Of a stretch of 64,000 nucleotides of DNA, positions 48,401-58,061 are shown in pieces (positions within the stretch are counted from its first letter, which is position 1; each line of letters begins with the position of its first letter). The position numbers and the translations under genes are program-made. Location: assembly GCF_030818255.1 (NCBI RefSeq), contig NZ_JAUTAG010000001.1, forward strand, positions 3,224,001 through 3,288,000. Reading direction: 5' to 3'. The notes under the pieces are model-generated. The model was not told the origin of the DNA, searched no databases, and saw only the letters and a program-made list of their open reading frames with translations. This DNA is from Microbacterium sp. SORGH_AS_0969. GTDB lineage: Bacteria > Actinomycetota > Actinomycetes > Actinomycetales > Microbacteriaceae.

Positions 48401-49123
48401 TCAGGTCGACGCCTCGATCGTGGTGAGCGCCACCTCCAGCAGCGCGTTGAACACCCGCGGCCGCATCGCCGTCACGAGGTGCGTGGTCCGCGGCACGACG
48501 ATCAGCTCCGCGTGCGGAGCGAGCGAGACGAACAGCTTCTCGTTCACGCGCAGCTGATCCCACTGCCCGTTGATGAACCACAGCGGAACCTGGATCCGCC
48601 GGACGGATGCCAACAGGTCGAGCACCGACAGAGACGCCAGGGCCGTGTCCTGCGCGTCGAAGGCGTACCCGCCCGCGCCGAAGTCAGGCCGGGTCTCGGG
48701 CGGCAGCGTCCGATCGAGCACCCGGTTGGTGAGACCGAGACCCCGGTCCGGGAGGCTGTCGAACCGTCGCGCGAGGAAGCGGTACGCCGCGAGCCCCACA
48801 CCGCGGGGGATCGAGGTGCAGGATGCCGCGATGAACGCTGCAACCGGGGGAGGGTCCTCCCGCCCGACGTACTCGATGGAGAGCAGCCCGCCCATCGAAT
48901 GCCCGACGAGCAGCACGGGGCCGCGGGTCGCGGCATCCTGAACCGCCCGATCGATCGTGGCGAACGCCTCGTCGAGCGTGAACTCTTCGCCGCGCCGGGT
49001 GCCGTGCCCCGGCAGGTCGACGGCCGTCACGGGATTCCCCCGATTCTCGAGGTGTTCGACCTGCGCCCGCCACATCGTCGCCGACGTGCGGATGCCGTGC
49101 ACGAGCACGACCTGGACCGTCAT
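48401..49123 (-). CDS. Alpha/beta hydrolase
   Basis: 240 aa, soluble. Starts [18 protein letters not shown] (oxyanion HG motif). The nucleophile serine is in [12 protein letters not shown] near residue 75. The probable acid is Asp in [10 protein letters not shown] and the base is His in PRTTHLV. Substrate unknown; the fold includes esterases, lipases and peptidases. I chose the ATG at 49123 because the beta-strand begins there. Divergent from lepA. Confidence 0.88.
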   Translation of the reverse strand: MTVQVVLVHGIRTSATMWRAQVEHLENRGNPVTAVDLPGHGTRRGEEFTLDEAFATIDRAVQDAATRGPVLLVGHSMGGLLSIEYVGREDPPPVAAFIAASCTSIPRGVGLAAYRFLARRFDSLPDRGLGLTNRVLDRTLPPETRPDFGAGGYAFDAQDTALASLSVLDLLASVRRIQVPLWFINGQWDQLRVNEKLFVSLAPHAELIVVPRTTHLVTAMRPRVFNALLEVALTTIEAST

Positions 49124-49172
49124 GGCATCCACTGTAAAAGCGACCGCGGACAGCGACGTCGGCGCGCCCCCG

Positions 49173-49178
49173 TAGAAT
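49173..49178 (+). promoter_or_regulatory. lepA -10 hexamer
   Basis: TAGAAT, 9 nt before the ATG at 49188; the transcript would have at most a very short leader. Confidence 0.5.
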
Positions 49179-49187
49179 CGACGGAAC

Positions 49188-51047
49188 ATGTCACCGCGCG
49201 CCCTGAAGCCCCTCGAGCCGTCTGCCACCCCGCCGGAGCAGATCCGCAACTTCTGCATCATCGCTCACATCGACCACGGCAAGTCGACGTTGGCCGACCG
49301 CATGCTGCAGATCACCGGCGTCGTCGCCGACCGCGACATGCGCGCGCAGTATCTCGACCGCATGGACATCGAGCGCGAGCGCGGCATCACGATCAAGTCG
49401 CAAGCGGTCCGGATGCCGTGGGCCCTTCGACAGGCTCAGGGACCCGAGCAGACGTTCGCCCTGAACATGATCGACACGCCCGGGCACGTCGACTTCACCT
49501 ACGAGGTCAGTCGCTCGCTCGCCGCGTGCGAGGGCGCGATCCTGCTCGTCGACGCGGCGCAGGGCATCGAGGCCCAGACGCTCGCCAACCTCTACCTCGC
49601 GCTCGAGAACGATCTGACGATCATCCCGGTGCTGAACAAGATCGATCTCCCGGCGGCCGACCCCGACAAGTACGCGGCCGAGCTGGCCGGACTCATCGGC
49701 GGCAAGCCCGAAGACGTGCTGCGCGTGAGCGGCAAGACCGGCATGGGCGTCGAGGACCTCCTCGACCTCATCGTCGAGAAGATCCCGGCACCGGTCGGCA
49801 AGGCCGACGCACCCGCTCGCGCGATGATCTTCGACTCCGTCTACGACGCGTACCGCGGCGTCGTCACCTACGTCCGCATGGTCGACGGTGCCCTGTCGCC
49901 GCGCGAGCGCATCCAGATGATGTCGACCACGGCGACACACGAACTCCTCGAGATCGGTGTCTCGAGCCCCGAGCCGATCCCGACCAAGGGTCTCGGGGTG
50001 GGCGAGGTGGGCTACCTCATCACGGGTGTGAAGGACGTCCGCCAGTCGAAGGTCGGCGACACGATCACCAACCAGCGCAAGCCCGCGACCGAAGCCCTGG
50101 CCGGCTACACCGACCCGAAGCCCATGGTGTTCTCGGGCATCTACCCGATCGACGGCAGTGACTACGCGGAGCTGCGCGAAGCGCTCGACAAGCTGAAACT
50201 CTCGGACGCCTCGCTGCAGTACGAGCCCGAGACCTCGGTCGCCCTCGGCTTCGGGTTCCGCTGCGGATTCCTCGGCCTGCTGCACCTCGAGATCATCACC
50301 GAGCGCCTCTCGCGCGAGTTCGGTCTCGACCTCATCACCACGGCTCCCTCGGTCACGTACGAGGTGACCACCGACACCGGCGACACGGTCTCCGTCACGA
50401 ACCCCAGCGAGTACCCCGACGGTCGCGTGGCCTCGGTGTCGGAGCCGATCGTCAAGGTCGGCATCCTGCTCCCGAAGGACTACGTCGGCACGGTCATGGA
50501 GCTCTGCCAGTCGCGCCGCGGAACCCTGCTCGGTATGGAGTACCTCAGCGAAGACCGCGTCGAGCTGCGCTACCACATGCCCCTCGGCGAGATCGTGTTC
50601 GACTTCTTCGATCACCTCAAGTCCCGCACGCAGGGCTACGCGAGCCTCGACTACGAACCGGCCGGTCAGCAGACCGCCGACCTCGTGAAGGTCGACATCC
50701 TGCTCCAGGGCGAGAAGGTCGACGCGTTCAGCTCGATCGTCCACCGCGAGAAGGCCTACGCGTACGGCACTCTCATGGCCGAGCGCCTGCGCAAGCTCAT
50801 CCCGCGCCAGCAGTTCGAGGTGCCCATCCAGGCCGCGATCGGCGCGCGCATCATCGCGCGCGAGACGATCCGCGCCATCCGTAAAGACGTCCTCGCCAAG
50901 TGCTACGGCGGTGACATCACCCGAAAGCGCAAGCTCCTCGAAAAGCAGAAAGAGGGCAAGAAGCGCATGAAGATGGTGGGCCGGGTCGAGGTGCCGCAGG
51001 AGGCGTTCATCGCCGCCCTGTCGGGAGACGTCGAGGCCAAGAAGTAG
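49188..51047 (+). CDS. lepA: Translation elongation factor 4 (LepA)
   Basis: 619 aa ribosome GTPase that acts on mis-translocated ribosomes or in initiation. G1 AHIDHGKST near residue 22, switch [10 protein letters not shown]3 DTPGHVDF, G4 NKIDLPAAD, and the LepA-specific C-terminus ([17 protein letters not shown]...[29 protein letters not shown]). Residues 78-86 (ALRQAQGPE) come from a repeat hairpin inserted in frame, between RMPW and [11 protein letters not shown]. First gene of lepA-DUF1990-hemW. Confidence 0.97.
   Translation: MSPRALKPLEPSATPPEQIRNFCIIAHIDHGKSTLADRMLQITGVVADRDMRAQYLDRMDIERERGITIKSQAVRMPWALRQAQGPEQTFALNMIDTPGHVDFTYEVSRSLAACEGAILLVDAAQGIEAQTLANLYLALENDLTIIPVLNKIDLPAADPDKYAAELAGLIGGKPEDVLRVSGKTGMGVEDLLDLIVEKIPAPVGKADAPARAMIFDSVYDAYRGVVTYVRMVDGALSPRERIQMMSTTATHELLEIGVSSPEPIPTKGLGVGEVGYLITGVKDVRQSKVGDTITNQRKPATEALAGYTDPKPMVFSGIYPIDGSDYAELREALDKLKLSDASLQYEPETSVALGFGFRCGFLGLLHLEIITERLSREFGLDLITTAPSVTYEVTTDTGDTVSVTNPSEYPDGRVASVSEPIVKVGILLPKDYVGTVMELCQSRRGTLLGMEYLSEDRVELRYHMPLGEIVFDFFDHLKSRTQGYASLDYEPAGQQTADLVKVDILLQGEKVDAFSSIVHREKAYAYGTLMAERLRKLIPRQQFEVPIQAAIGARIIARETIRAIRKDVLAKCYGGDITRKRKLLEKQKEGKKRMKMVGRVEVPQEAFIAALSGDVEAKK
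49420..49445 (+). repeat. TTCGACAGGCTCA-family hairpin within the lepA reading frame
   Basis: Stem GGGCCC/GGGACC closes the loop TTCGACAGGCTCA and is read as ALRQAQGPE. It sits in the variable loop before switch II. Confidence 0.85.
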
Positions 51048-51060
51048 AACGGGAGGCATC

Positions 51061-51705
51061 ATGCGTCGGCAGAACTTCACCGATGACACGGTCGACTACG
51101 CCGCCGTCGGCGCCACCCAGGCGCACGACCTGATGCAGTACCCGCCGGAGCACTCGGTCCCCGCCGAAGACGCGTGGCGGATCGGCAGCGGCGAGGAGCG
51201 CTTCGCCGCGGCCAGCGAACTGCTGCTGTCGTGGGCTCCGCTGCGTTCGGGCGATCTGAGCATCAGCGATGTGCGTCCGGCATCCGGAGGCGGATACTCC
51301 GGCGTGGGGTTCGACGCCGACGGGGCACCCATCGCTCCGAGCAGCCTCGAGCCCGAGCAGCGCTTCGCCGCCGACGGCACGCCGTTCGTCAGCCCCGGTA
51401 CGGGAGTACGCCTGCACGGCAAGGTCGACGGGCACCGCGCCGACGCCGAGCTGCGCGTCATCTCGGTCTTCGAAGAGCCCCGGCGCGTCGGCTTCATCCT
51501 CGGCACCGTCGGGCACTCGAACGTGAGCGGCGAGGAGCTTTTCATCGTCGAGTGGCGCGACAACGACGAGGTGTGGTTCGTGGTCCGCGCGTTCGACCGG
51601 CCGACCGTGCCCTCGTACCGTCTGTTCACGAGCCGCCTCCGCCGCCGTCGGCGGGCGCTCTTCACGCAGTACCTGCGCGCGATCTCTCCGCTGTACACGT
51701 CCTGA
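51061..51705 (+). CDS. DUF1990 family protein
   Basis: 214 aa, soluble. DDTVDYAAVGATQAHDLMQYPP, the middle GTVGHSNVSGEELFIVEWRDNDEVWFVVRAFDRP and the basic C-terminus RLRRRRRALFTQYLRAI are DUF1990 signatures. Function unknown. Lies 13 nt after lepA with a GGAGG SD; its stop overlaps the hemW start (TGATG). Confidence 0.85.
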   Translation: MRRQNFTDDTVDYAAVGATQAHDLMQYPPEHSVPAEDAWRIGSGEERFAAASELLLSWAPLRSGDLSISDVRPASGGGYSGVGFDADGAPIAPSSLEPEQRFAADGTPFVSPGTGVRLHGKVDGHRADAELRVISVFEEPRRVGFILGTVGHSNVSGEELFIVEWRDNDEVWFVVRAFDRPTVPSYRLFTSRLRRRRRALFTQYLRAISPLYTS

Positions 51706-52922
51706 TGGGCGGACCCCTTCCCCTCGGAGACCCCGCTCCCGCCGATGGGCGATTGCCCGACGACCTGACGATCGATCCGACGACGGACTTCGGCGTCTAC
51801 CTGCACGTGCCGTTCTGCCGCGTTCGCTGCGGATACTGCGACTTCAACACCTACACCGCGAGCGAGCTCCGCGGAGCGCGGCAAGACGACTTCGCCGACA
51901 CACTCGCGGCCGAGGTGCGCCTGGCGGGCAGGGTGATGGATGCCGCGGGCCCCCGCCGCATGGCATCCACGGTGTTCTTCGGGGGAGGCACGCCGACCCT
52001 GCTGCCGCCCGGCGACCTCGCGCGGATGCTCGACGCGGTACGGACTGAGTTCGGCATCACCGACGGCGCCGAGATCACCGTGGAGGCCAACCCCGACACG
52101 GTCGACGATGCCGTGATGGAGACGCTGGCGGCCGCCGGAGTGACCCGCGTGTCGGTCGGAATGCAGTCGGCTCGACCGCACGTCCTGGCGGCTCTTGACC
52201 GGACGCACGACCCCGCGAATGTCGCGACCGCAGTCGCGTCCGCCCGCCGAGCCGGCCTCGATGTCTCGCTCGACCTCATCTACGGCGCACCGGGGGAGTC
52301 TCTCGACGATTGGCGCGCATCGCTCGAAGCGGCCTCGGTCCTCGAGCCCGACCACATCTCGGCCTACGCTCTCATCGTCGAAGACGGCACGAAGCTCGTG
52401 CGACAGATCCGCTCGGGCGCGGTCGCCATGCCGGATGACGACCTGCAGGCCGACATGTACGAGCTCGCCGACGAGGTGCTCGCCGCCGCCGGGTACGACT
52501 GGTACGAGGTGTCGAACTGGTCGCGGGGCGTCGCCCACCGTTCGCGGCACAATCTCGCGTACTGGCGGGGGACCGACTGGTGGGGCTTCGGCCCCGGTGC
52601 CCACAGCCACGTCGCGGGACTCCGCTGGTGGAACGTCAAGCACCCGGCCGCGTACGCGCAGCGTCTGGCCGCCGACGAGTCGCCCGCCGCTGCGCGAGAG
52701 CGGCCCGACGAAACGGCTCGGCGTCTCGAATCTGTGCTGCTGCGCAGCCGGATCCGCGAGGGTCTGGCGGTGTCGGAGCTGCACGGCGAGGGCCGCAAGG
52801 CCGTGGCCTCCCTCATCGCCGACGGTCTCGTCGAGGGTCCGGATGCCGTGCGCGGGCGCATCGTCCTCACCCGGCGCGGGCGCCTCCTCGCGGATGCCGT
52901 CGTACGGGCCCTCACCGCCTGA
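51705..52922 (+). CDS. hemW: Radical SAM heme chaperone HemW
   Basis: 405 aa. Radical SAM 4Fe-4S motif CRVRCGYC with Cys38, Cys42, Cys45; glycine-rich FFGGGTPTLLP; VEANPD; and the HemW C-terminal domain (HNLAYWRGTDWWGFGPGAHS). Inserts heme into respiratory proteins; it was once called an anaerobic coproporphyrinogen oxidase, but the oxidase HemN has an extra cysteine (CxxxCxxCxC) missing here. I chose the ATG at 51705, overlapping the DUF1990 stop. Confidence 0.93.
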   Translation: MGGPLPLGDPAPADGRLPDDLTIDPTTDFGVYLHVPFCRVRCGYCDFNTYTASELRGARQDDFADTLAAEVRLAGRVMDAAGPRRMASTVFFGGGTPTLLPPGDLARMLDAVRTEFGITDGAEITVEANPDTVDDAVMETLAAAGVTRVSVGMQSARPHVLAALDRTHDPANVATAVASARRAGLDVSLDLIYGAPGESLDDWRASLEAASVLEPDHISAYALIVEDGTKLVRQIRSGAVAMPDDDLQADMYELADEVLAAAGYDWYEVSNWSRGVAHRSRHNLAYWRGTDWWGFGPGAHSHVAGLRWWNVKHPAAYAQRLAADESPAAARERPDETARRLESVLLRSRIREGLAVSELHGEGRKAVASLIADGLVEGPDAVRGRIVLTRRGRLLADAVVRALTA

Positions 52923-52989
52923 CGCTGCCCGCAGTCGGGCCGAGTCCACGGCATCCGCGAGCCCCCGGCGACGACGCGCGCCGATCCCG

Positions 52990-53021
52990 TAGAATTGGCA
53001 CTCACGACTTCGGAGTGCCAA
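52990..53021 (+). promoter_or_regulatory. CIRCE operator overlapping the hrcA -10
   Basis: TTGGCACTC-N9-GAGTGCCAA (52995-53021) is a near-consensus CIRCE element (consensus TTAGCACTC-N9-GAGTGCTAA) with a compensatory change in both arms. The -10 TAGAAT (52990-52995) touches its left edge, so HrcA binding would block transcription. An SD (GGGAGGAG) follows at 53024-53031. Confidence 0.95.
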
Positions 53022-53037
53022 ACGGGAGGAGCAGCTC

Positions 53038-54078
53038 ATGGTGTCGGAACGCGGCCTTCAGGTGCTCCGCGCGATCGTGCAGGACTACGTCGACACACGC
53101 GAGCCGGTCGGCAGCAAGGCCATCGTCGATCGTCACGCGTTCGGGGTGTCGGCCGCGACCATCCGCAACGACATGGCGCTGCTCGAAGACGAAGAGCTCA
53201 TCGTCGCGCCGCACACCTCCTCGGGCCGCGTCCCCACGGACAAGGGGTATCGGGTCTTCGTCGACCACCTCGCCGAGCTGCGCCCGCTCTCGAGTGCCCA
53301 GCGCAGCGCGATCACCTCGTTCCTCGACCAGGCGGGCGACCTCGACGACCTGCTCGCGCGGACGGTGCGCGCACTGACGCAGTTGACCGGTCAGGTCGCG
53401 ATCGTGCAGTACCCGTCGTTCGCGCGGGCGAACGTCACTCACGTCGAGCTCGTCGCGCTCGGCGGGCCGCGCGTGCTCGTCATCCTCGTCACCGACACCG
53501 GGCGCGTCTCGCAGCGGATCGCGCTCGTCCCGGCCGAACCCGCCGAGCCCGAGATCGTGCAGCTGCGCGCGCGGGTGGGTGCCGTGCTGGTCGGGCGGAG
53601 CGTCGCCGACAGCGTCCAGCGAGTGGCCGACGCCCTCGCCGACGGACCGCGCCCGGGCGTCGCCATCGACGCGATCGCCGACGCGGTACTGCGCGTGGTG
53701 GGCGAAGAGCTCGAGGAGTTCCGCCAGGATCGCCTCGTGATGGCGGGAGCGGCGACCCTCGCCAAGCGCGAGCAGGACTTCCGTGGCAGCATCTACCCGC
53801 TGCTCGAGGCCATCGAGGAGCAGGTGACGCTCCTGCGCCTCATGAGCGAGATGGTCGCGGACGACAAGGGCCTCTCGGCCAGCATCGGCCGCGAGAACGA
53901 GCCGTTCGGTCTCATCGAGGCGTCCGTCCTCGCGAGCCGGTACGACGGCTCCGCCGGCGGCGCGCGGGTGGGTCTGCTCGGCCCCACCCGCATGGACTAC
54001 TCCTCCAACCTCGCGGCGGTCCGCGCCGTCGCGCACTATCTGACCCGGATGCTCGAAGACGACGACAGTTCCCGCTGA
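53038..54078 (+). CDS. hrcA: Heat-inducible transcription repressor HrcA
   Basis: 346 aa. N-terminal winged helix (RGLQVLRAIVQDYVDTREPVGSKAI... VSAATIRNDMALLEDEELI), then the GAF-like dimerisation domain and the HrcA-specific C-terminus (VGLLGPTRMDYSSNLAAVRAVAHYLTRML). Represses heat-shock genes through CIRCE. Its own promoter carries CIRCE, so the hrcA-dnaJ operon is autoregulated. The start follows the SD 53024-53031. Confidence 0.97.
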   Translation: MVSERGLQVLRAIVQDYVDTREPVGSKAIVDRHAFGVSAATIRNDMALLEDEELIVAPHTSSGRVPTDKGYRVFVDHLAELRPLSSAQRSAITSFLDQAGDLDDLLARTVRALTQLTGQVAIVQYPSFARANVTHVELVALGGPRVLVILVTDTGRVSQRIALVPAEPAEPEIVQLRARVGAVLVGRSVADSVQRVADALADGPRPGVAIDAIADAVLRVVGEELEEFRQDRLVMAGAATLAKREQDFRGSIYPLLEAIEEQVTLLRLMSEMVADDKGLSASIGRENEPFGLIEASVLASRYDGSAGGARVGLLGPTRMDYSSNLAAVRAVAHYLTRMLEDDDSSR

Positions 54079-54153
54079 CGACGAGCGCGACGAACCCCCC
54101 GCGACGAGCACCCCACCGAGAACGATCCCGCGCAAGCGGGCAGGAAGGCGACT

Positions 54154-55275
54154 GTGGCTGACCACTACGAGGTCCTGGGCGTCGAGCGCGACGCCAGCCC
54201 CGAAGACATCAAGAAGGCGTACCGACGCCTGGCGCGCCAACTGCACCCCGACGTGAACCCCGGAGAAGACGCGTCCGAGCGCTTCAAGCTCGTCACGCAC
54301 GCTTACGACGTGCTCAGCGACCCCGAGCAGCGCCGTCGCTACGACATGGGCGGCGACCAGAACCCCTTCGGCGGCGGGGGAGCGGGCGGCTTCGGCGGTT
54401 TCAGCGACATCTTCGAGACCTTCTTCGGCGGAGCTCAGGGCGGCGGGGGCCGCGGGCCGAGGCCCCGTTCACGGCGTGAGCGCGGTCAGGACGCGCTCGT
54501 GCGCGTGACCCTCAGCCTCGGCGATGTCGTGTTCGGCGTGCATCGCGACCTCGAGGTCGACACCGCCGTGCTGTGCGAGACGTGCCAGGGCGCGTGCACG
54601 GCTCCGGGCACGAGCGAGGTCACGTGCGACATCTGCCACGGCTCGGGCCACGTGCAGCGCACGGTCCGCAGCCTCCTCGGCAATGTCGTCACCAGCCAGC
54701 CCTGCAACGTCTGCCAGGGTCACGGCACGACCATTCCCTACCCGTGCAACACCTGCCAGGGCCAGGGACGCGTTCGCGCGCGCCGCACCGTCTCCGTCGA
54801 CATCCCCGCCGGCGTCGAATCGGGTCTGCGTCTGCAGCTCCCGGGCTCGGGCGAGGTGGGTCCCGCCGGCGGCCCCAACGGCGACCTGTACATCGAGGTC
54901 ACCGTCGAGGCGCACGAGGCCTTCAGCCGCGAGGGTGACGACCTGCTCGCCACGCTTGAGGTCTCGATGCCGGACGCCATCCTCGGCACGACCACGACGA
55001 TCGAGTCGCTCGACGGGACCGTCGACCTCGAAGTGCGTCCCGGCGTCCAGTCGGGCGACGTGCTGACGATCAAGAACCGCGGCATCACCCCGCTGCGCGG
55101 AAGCCAGCGCGGCGACCTCAAGGTGGGCGTGCAGGTGGTCACCCCGACGCGCCTCGATCACAAGGAGCGCGCCCTCATCGAGGAGTTCGCGAAGCGGACG
55201 AGGGCCCCGAAGCCCCGCCTGGCCGAGCACCAGCAGGGCATGTTCGCGAAGTTCCGCGATCGTTTCCGGCACTGA
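54154..55275 (+). CDS. dnaJ: Chaperone DnaJ (type I)
   Basis: 373 aa. J domain 1-65 with HPD at residues 31-33, Gly/Phe region ([13 protein letters not shown]), then four CxxC zinc motifs (CETC, CDIC, CNVC, CNTC), and two C-terminal substrate-binding beta-domains. Stimulates DnaK. In actinobacteria this is the dnaJ2 copy linked to hrcA; another dnaJ usually lies with dnaK-grpE. The first CxxCxGxG repeat reads CETCQGAC, lacking the last glycine. GTG start at 54154; 75-nt gap after hrcA. Confidence 0.95.
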   Translation: MADHYEVLGVERDASPEDIKKAYRRLARQLHPDVNPGEDASERFKLVTHAYDVLSDPEQRRRYDMGGDQNPFGGGGAGGFGGFSDIFETFFGGAQGGGGRGPRPRSRRERGQDALVRVTLSLGDVVFGVHRDLEVDTAVLCETCQGACTAPGTSEVTCDICHGSGHVQRTVRSLLGNVVTSQPCNVCQGHGTTIPYPCNTCQGQGRVRARRTVSVDIPAGVESGLRLQLPGSGEVGPAGGPNGDLYIEVTVEAHEAFSREGDDLLATLEVSMPDAILGTTTTIESLDGTVDLEVRPGVQSGDVLTIKNRGITPLRGSQRGDLKVGVQVVTPTRLDHKERALIEEFAKRTRAPKPRLAEHQQGMFAKFRDRFRH

Positions 55276-55277
55276 CC

Positions 55278-56012
55278 GTGGCTCTGCATTTCGTCACCGA
55301 CGAGGCGGCATCCGCTCAGCTCGGTGACATCGTCGAACTCACCGGCTCTGAGGCGCACCACGCGGCCGCGGTGCGTCGGGTGCGCGTCGACGAAGCCGTG
55401 ACGCTGGGGGATGGGCGGGGGACGTGGCTCTCGGGCCTCGTGACCGGGGCGTCGCCGAAGCAGGTCGACGTCCGGGTCACCGGCCGCGACGAGGTGCCCG
55501 CGCCGAGTCCGCGCTTCGTCCTCGTCCAGGCGCTCGCCAAGGGCGACCGCGACGAGCTCGCGGTCCAGGCGGCCACCGAACTCGGCGTCGACGCCATCGT
55601 GCCCTGGCAGGCCTCTCGGAGCGTGTCGCGCTGGGATGCCAAGGCCGAAAAGGGCCTCGCCCGCTGGCGGACCATTGTGCGTGAGGCCGCGAAGCAGGCG
55701 CATCGCGCCTGGATCCCCGAGGTCGAGGGCGTGGCGCGCACAGCGGATCTCGTCCGGCTCGCCGCGACGTCGCAGGTGCTGGTGCTCGAGCCGTCGGCAT
55801 CCGCTCGCCTCACCGCCGCCGCGACGGAGGCGTCGGACGGTCGCGACGTCGTGCTCGTGGTCGGCCCCGAGGGCGGGATTGCCCCCGAGGAGCTCTCGGC
55901 GCTCGCGGACGCCGGCGCACGGCTCGTGCGGCTCGGCGACACGGTCTTGCGCACCTCCACCGCGGGGGCCGCGGCGATCTCGGTGCTCTCGGCGGCGCAC
56001 GGTCGCTGGTGA
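55278..56012 (+). CDS. rsmE: 16S rRNA (uracil(1498)-N(3))-methyltransferase RsmE
   Basis: 244 aa SPOUT enzyme. N-terminal PUA-like domain (GSEAHHAAAVRRVRVDEAVTLGDGRG) and C-terminal knot with VVGPEGGIAPEELSAL and RLGDTVLRTSTAGAAAIS, which bind SAM. Starts at a GTG 2 nt after the dnaJ stop. Same operon as hrcA-dnaJ. Confidence 0.95.
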   Translation: MALHFVTDEAASAQLGDIVELTGSEAHHAAAVRRVRVDEAVTLGDGRGTWLSGLVTGASPKQVDVRVTGRDEVPAPSPRFVLVQALAKGDRDELAVQAATELGVDAIVPWQASRSVSRWDAKAEKGLARWRTIVREAAKQAHRAWIPEVEGVARTADLVRLAATSQVLVLEPSASARLTAAATEASDGRDVVLVVGPEGGIAPEELSALADAGARLVRLGDTVLRTSTAGAAAISVLSAAHGRW

Positions 56013-56028
56013 GCGGGGCGCGTCCCTG

Positions 56029-56096
56029 GTTTGGGGCGCGTTCTTCCGTTTGGGGCGCGGTAGTTCACGCCCCAAACGGTGAAATGCGCCCCAAAC
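56029..56096. repeat. Nested palindrome between rsmE and the HIT gene
   Basis: Outer arms GTTTGGGGCGC (56029-56039) and its complement 56086-56096; inner arms CCGTTTGGGGCG (56046-56057) and its complement 56068-56079, both perfect. It shares the AAACG/CGTTT core of the elements at 2.0, 2.2 and 16.5 kb but not their flanks. It may end the hrcA-dnaJ-rsmE transcript. Confidence 0.8.
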
Positions 56097-56161
56097 GCCG
56101 GAAGCCGGTCGCGCGCCGTGGGGAGGTGGGATCGGTCCGCCCCGGTGTCGGAGGCCGTCGA

Positions 56162-56167
56162 TAGACT
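56162..56167 (+). promoter_or_regulatory. -10 hexamer of a probably leaderless gene
   Basis: TAGACT, 7 nt before the HIT ATG at 56175. Confidence 0.5.
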
Positions 56168-56174
56168 GGATGCC

Positions 56175-56522
56175 ATGAGCGAACCCTCCGTTTTCACGCG
56201 CATCCTGCAGGGCGAGATCCCGGCCGAGATCGTGGCCGAGACGGAGAACGTCTTCGCGATCCGCGATATCGCTCCGCAGGCGCCGGTGCATCTGCTCGTC
56301 ATCCCGAAGACCGCCGAATACCGGAACGTGGTCGAGCTCGCGGCGGGCGACCCCGACCTCCTGAGCGAAGTCATCGGGCTGGCCAACACGGTGGCCGCCG
56401 AGCACGCCGACGGAGATTTCCGTCTCATCTTCAACACCGGCGAGGGTGCCGGTCAGACCGTCTTCCATGTGCACGCCCACGTCCTCGCGGGCGGCCTGAA
56501 CGAAAAGAGCCTGGGTGGCTGA
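56175..56522 (+). CDS. Histidine triad (HIT) nucleotide-binding protein
   Basis: 115 aa HinT-like phosphoramidase. Active site HVHAHVLAGG (HxHxH) at about 98-102, with EPSVFTRILQGEIPAEIV at the start. Hydrolyses AMP-linked phosphoramidates in known members. Its last 8 nt overlap the phoH start, so the two are coupled. The promoter lies within the palindrome-rich gap. Confidence 0.94.
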   Translation: MSEPSVFTRILQGEIPAEIVAETENVFAIRDIAPQAPVHLLVIPKTAEYRNVVELAAGDPDLLSEVIGLANTVAAEHADGDFRLIFNTGEGAGQTVFHVHAHVLAGGLNEKSLGG

Positions 56523-57597
56523 TTCCCCCGAAGAACACGTCGTCGACCGCATCGAGGTCGATGGCGTCGCCATGGTGCAACTCCTCGGCCCGCAGGATCG
56601 TCTCCTGCGCGTGGTCGAGAAAGAGCACCCCGACGTCGACGTGCACGTGCGCGGCAACGAGGTCACGCTGTCCGGGGCTCCGGGCGCCGTGCGCGCGGCG
56701 CGCGGCCTCGTCGACGAGCTGCTCGCGATGACGCGCTCCGGCCAGGGGCTCGACCCGGCCGACGTGTCGAGTTCGAACCGCATGCTGCGCTCCGACGGCG
56801 GTCCCCGTCCGTCCGAGGTGATGGGCGAGGCGATCCTGTCGTCGCGCGGCAAGGTCATCCGCCCGAAGACCGCCGGGCAGAAGGCCTACGTCGACGCGAT
56901 CGAAGAGAACACCATCGTGTTCGGCATCGGTCCCGCCGGGACGGGCAAGACCTACCTCGCGATGGCGAAGGCCGTGCAGGCGCTGCAGCGCAAAGAGGTC
57001 AGCCGCATCATCCTCACCCGCCCGGCCGTCGAGGCGGGGGAGCGTCTGGGCTTCCTGCCCGGCACCCTGACCGACAAGATCGATCCGTACCTCCGGCCGC
57101 TCTACGACGCTCTCAACGAGATGATGGACCCCGACATCGTCCCCAAGCTCATGGCGACGGGAACCATCGAGGTCGCGCCCCTGGCGTACATGCGCGGGCG
57201 GACGCTGAACGATTCGTTCGTCGTGCTCGACGAGGCCCAGAACACCACGCCCGAGCAGATGAAGATGTTCCTTACGCGTCTCGGGTTCGGCACACGCATG
57301 GTCGTGACGGGCGACATCACGCAGATCGACCTCCCGCAGGGGGCGTCGGGTCTCCGCCTGGTCACGCGAGTGCTGAGCAACATCGACGACATCCACTTCG
57401 CGTACCTGACGAGCGACGACGTCGTTCGTCACACGCTCGTCGGTCGCATCGTCGACGCGTACAGCGAGTACGACGAGAAGCGCCTCGTCGCTCGACGCGA
57501 GCGCGACGAAGCCACCGAGTTCGCCAACCGTGCGGAGCGACGCGGCCCCCGTGCCGCGGGTCCCCGCGATCACCTCCCGAGACGAAACCGTTCATGA
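56515..57597 (+). CDS. phoH: PhoH family ATPase
   Basis: 360 aa. N-terminal KH-like part (VHVRGNEVTLSGAPGAVRAARGLVDELL) and a PhoH ATPase domain with Walker A FGIGPAGTGKTYLAM near residue 139 and DEAQN near 240 (Walker B), followed by VTGDITQIDLPQGASGL. Related PhoH proteins act in RNA metabolism. GTG start inside the HIT gene end; ATGA overlap with ybeY. Confidence 0.95.
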   Translation: MADSPEEHVVDRIEVDGVAMVQLLGPQDRLLRVVEKEHPDVDVHVRGNEVTLSGAPGAVRAARGLVDELLAMTRSGQGLDPADVSSSNRMLRSDGGPRPSEVMGEAILSSRGKVIRPKTAGQKAYVDAIEENTIVFGIGPAGTGKTYLAMAKAVQALQRKEVSRIILTRPAVEAGERLGFLPGTLTDKIDPYLRPLYDALNEMMDPDIVPKLMATGTIEVAPLAYMRGRTLNDSFVVLDEAQNTTPEQMKMFLTRLGFGTRMVVTGDITQIDLPQGASGLRLVTRVLSNIDDIHFAYLTSDDVVRHTLVGRIVDAYSEYDEKRLVARRERDEATEFANRAERRGPRAAGPRDHLPRRNRS

Positions 57598-58061
57598 CGA
57601 TCGAGATCAATAACGAATCCGGCTACGAGATCGACGAGCAGGTCCTGCTGCGTCTGATGGAGTACAACCTCGCGGAGCTCCACGTGAGCGCCGACGCCGA
57701 CGTCGCCATCGTGCTCGTCGACGAGGGCGCGATGGAGTCGCTCCACGTGCAGTGGATGGACGAGCCGGGTCCCACCGACGTCCTGAGCTTCCCGATGGAC
57801 GAGCTCCGCCCGGGATCCGAAGACGCGCCGACGCCCGCGGGACTCCTCGGCGACATCGTGCTGTGCCCCTCCGTGGCCGAAGCGCAGGCCGTGACGGCCA
57901 AGCACTCGACCCAGGATGAGCTGATCCTGCTCACCACGCACGGCCTGCTCCACCTGCTCGGCTTCGACCACGCCGAGCCCGACGAAGAGCGCGAGATGTT
58001 CGGCCTGCAGCGGGAGCTCATCAGCGGTTTCCAGGCCGTCGAGCGCCGCCGCCGCGCATGA
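57594..58061 (+). CDS. ybeY: Endoribonuclease YbeY
   Basis: 155 aa zinc endoribonuclease that matures the 16S rRNA 3' end and takes part in ribosome quality control. Zinc motif HGLLHLLGFDH (HGxxHxxGxDH) near residues 119-129; the upstream GPTDVLSFPMDEL is conserved. Overlaps phoH and the next gene by 4 nt each. Confidence 0.96.
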   Translation: MTIEINNESGYEIDEQVLLRLMEYNLAELHVSADADVAIVLVDEGAMESLHVQWMDEPGPTDVLSFPMDELRPGSEDAPTPAGLLGDIVLCPSVAEAQAVTAKHSTQDELILLTTHGLLHLLGFDHAEPDEEREMFGLQRELISGFQAVERRRRA

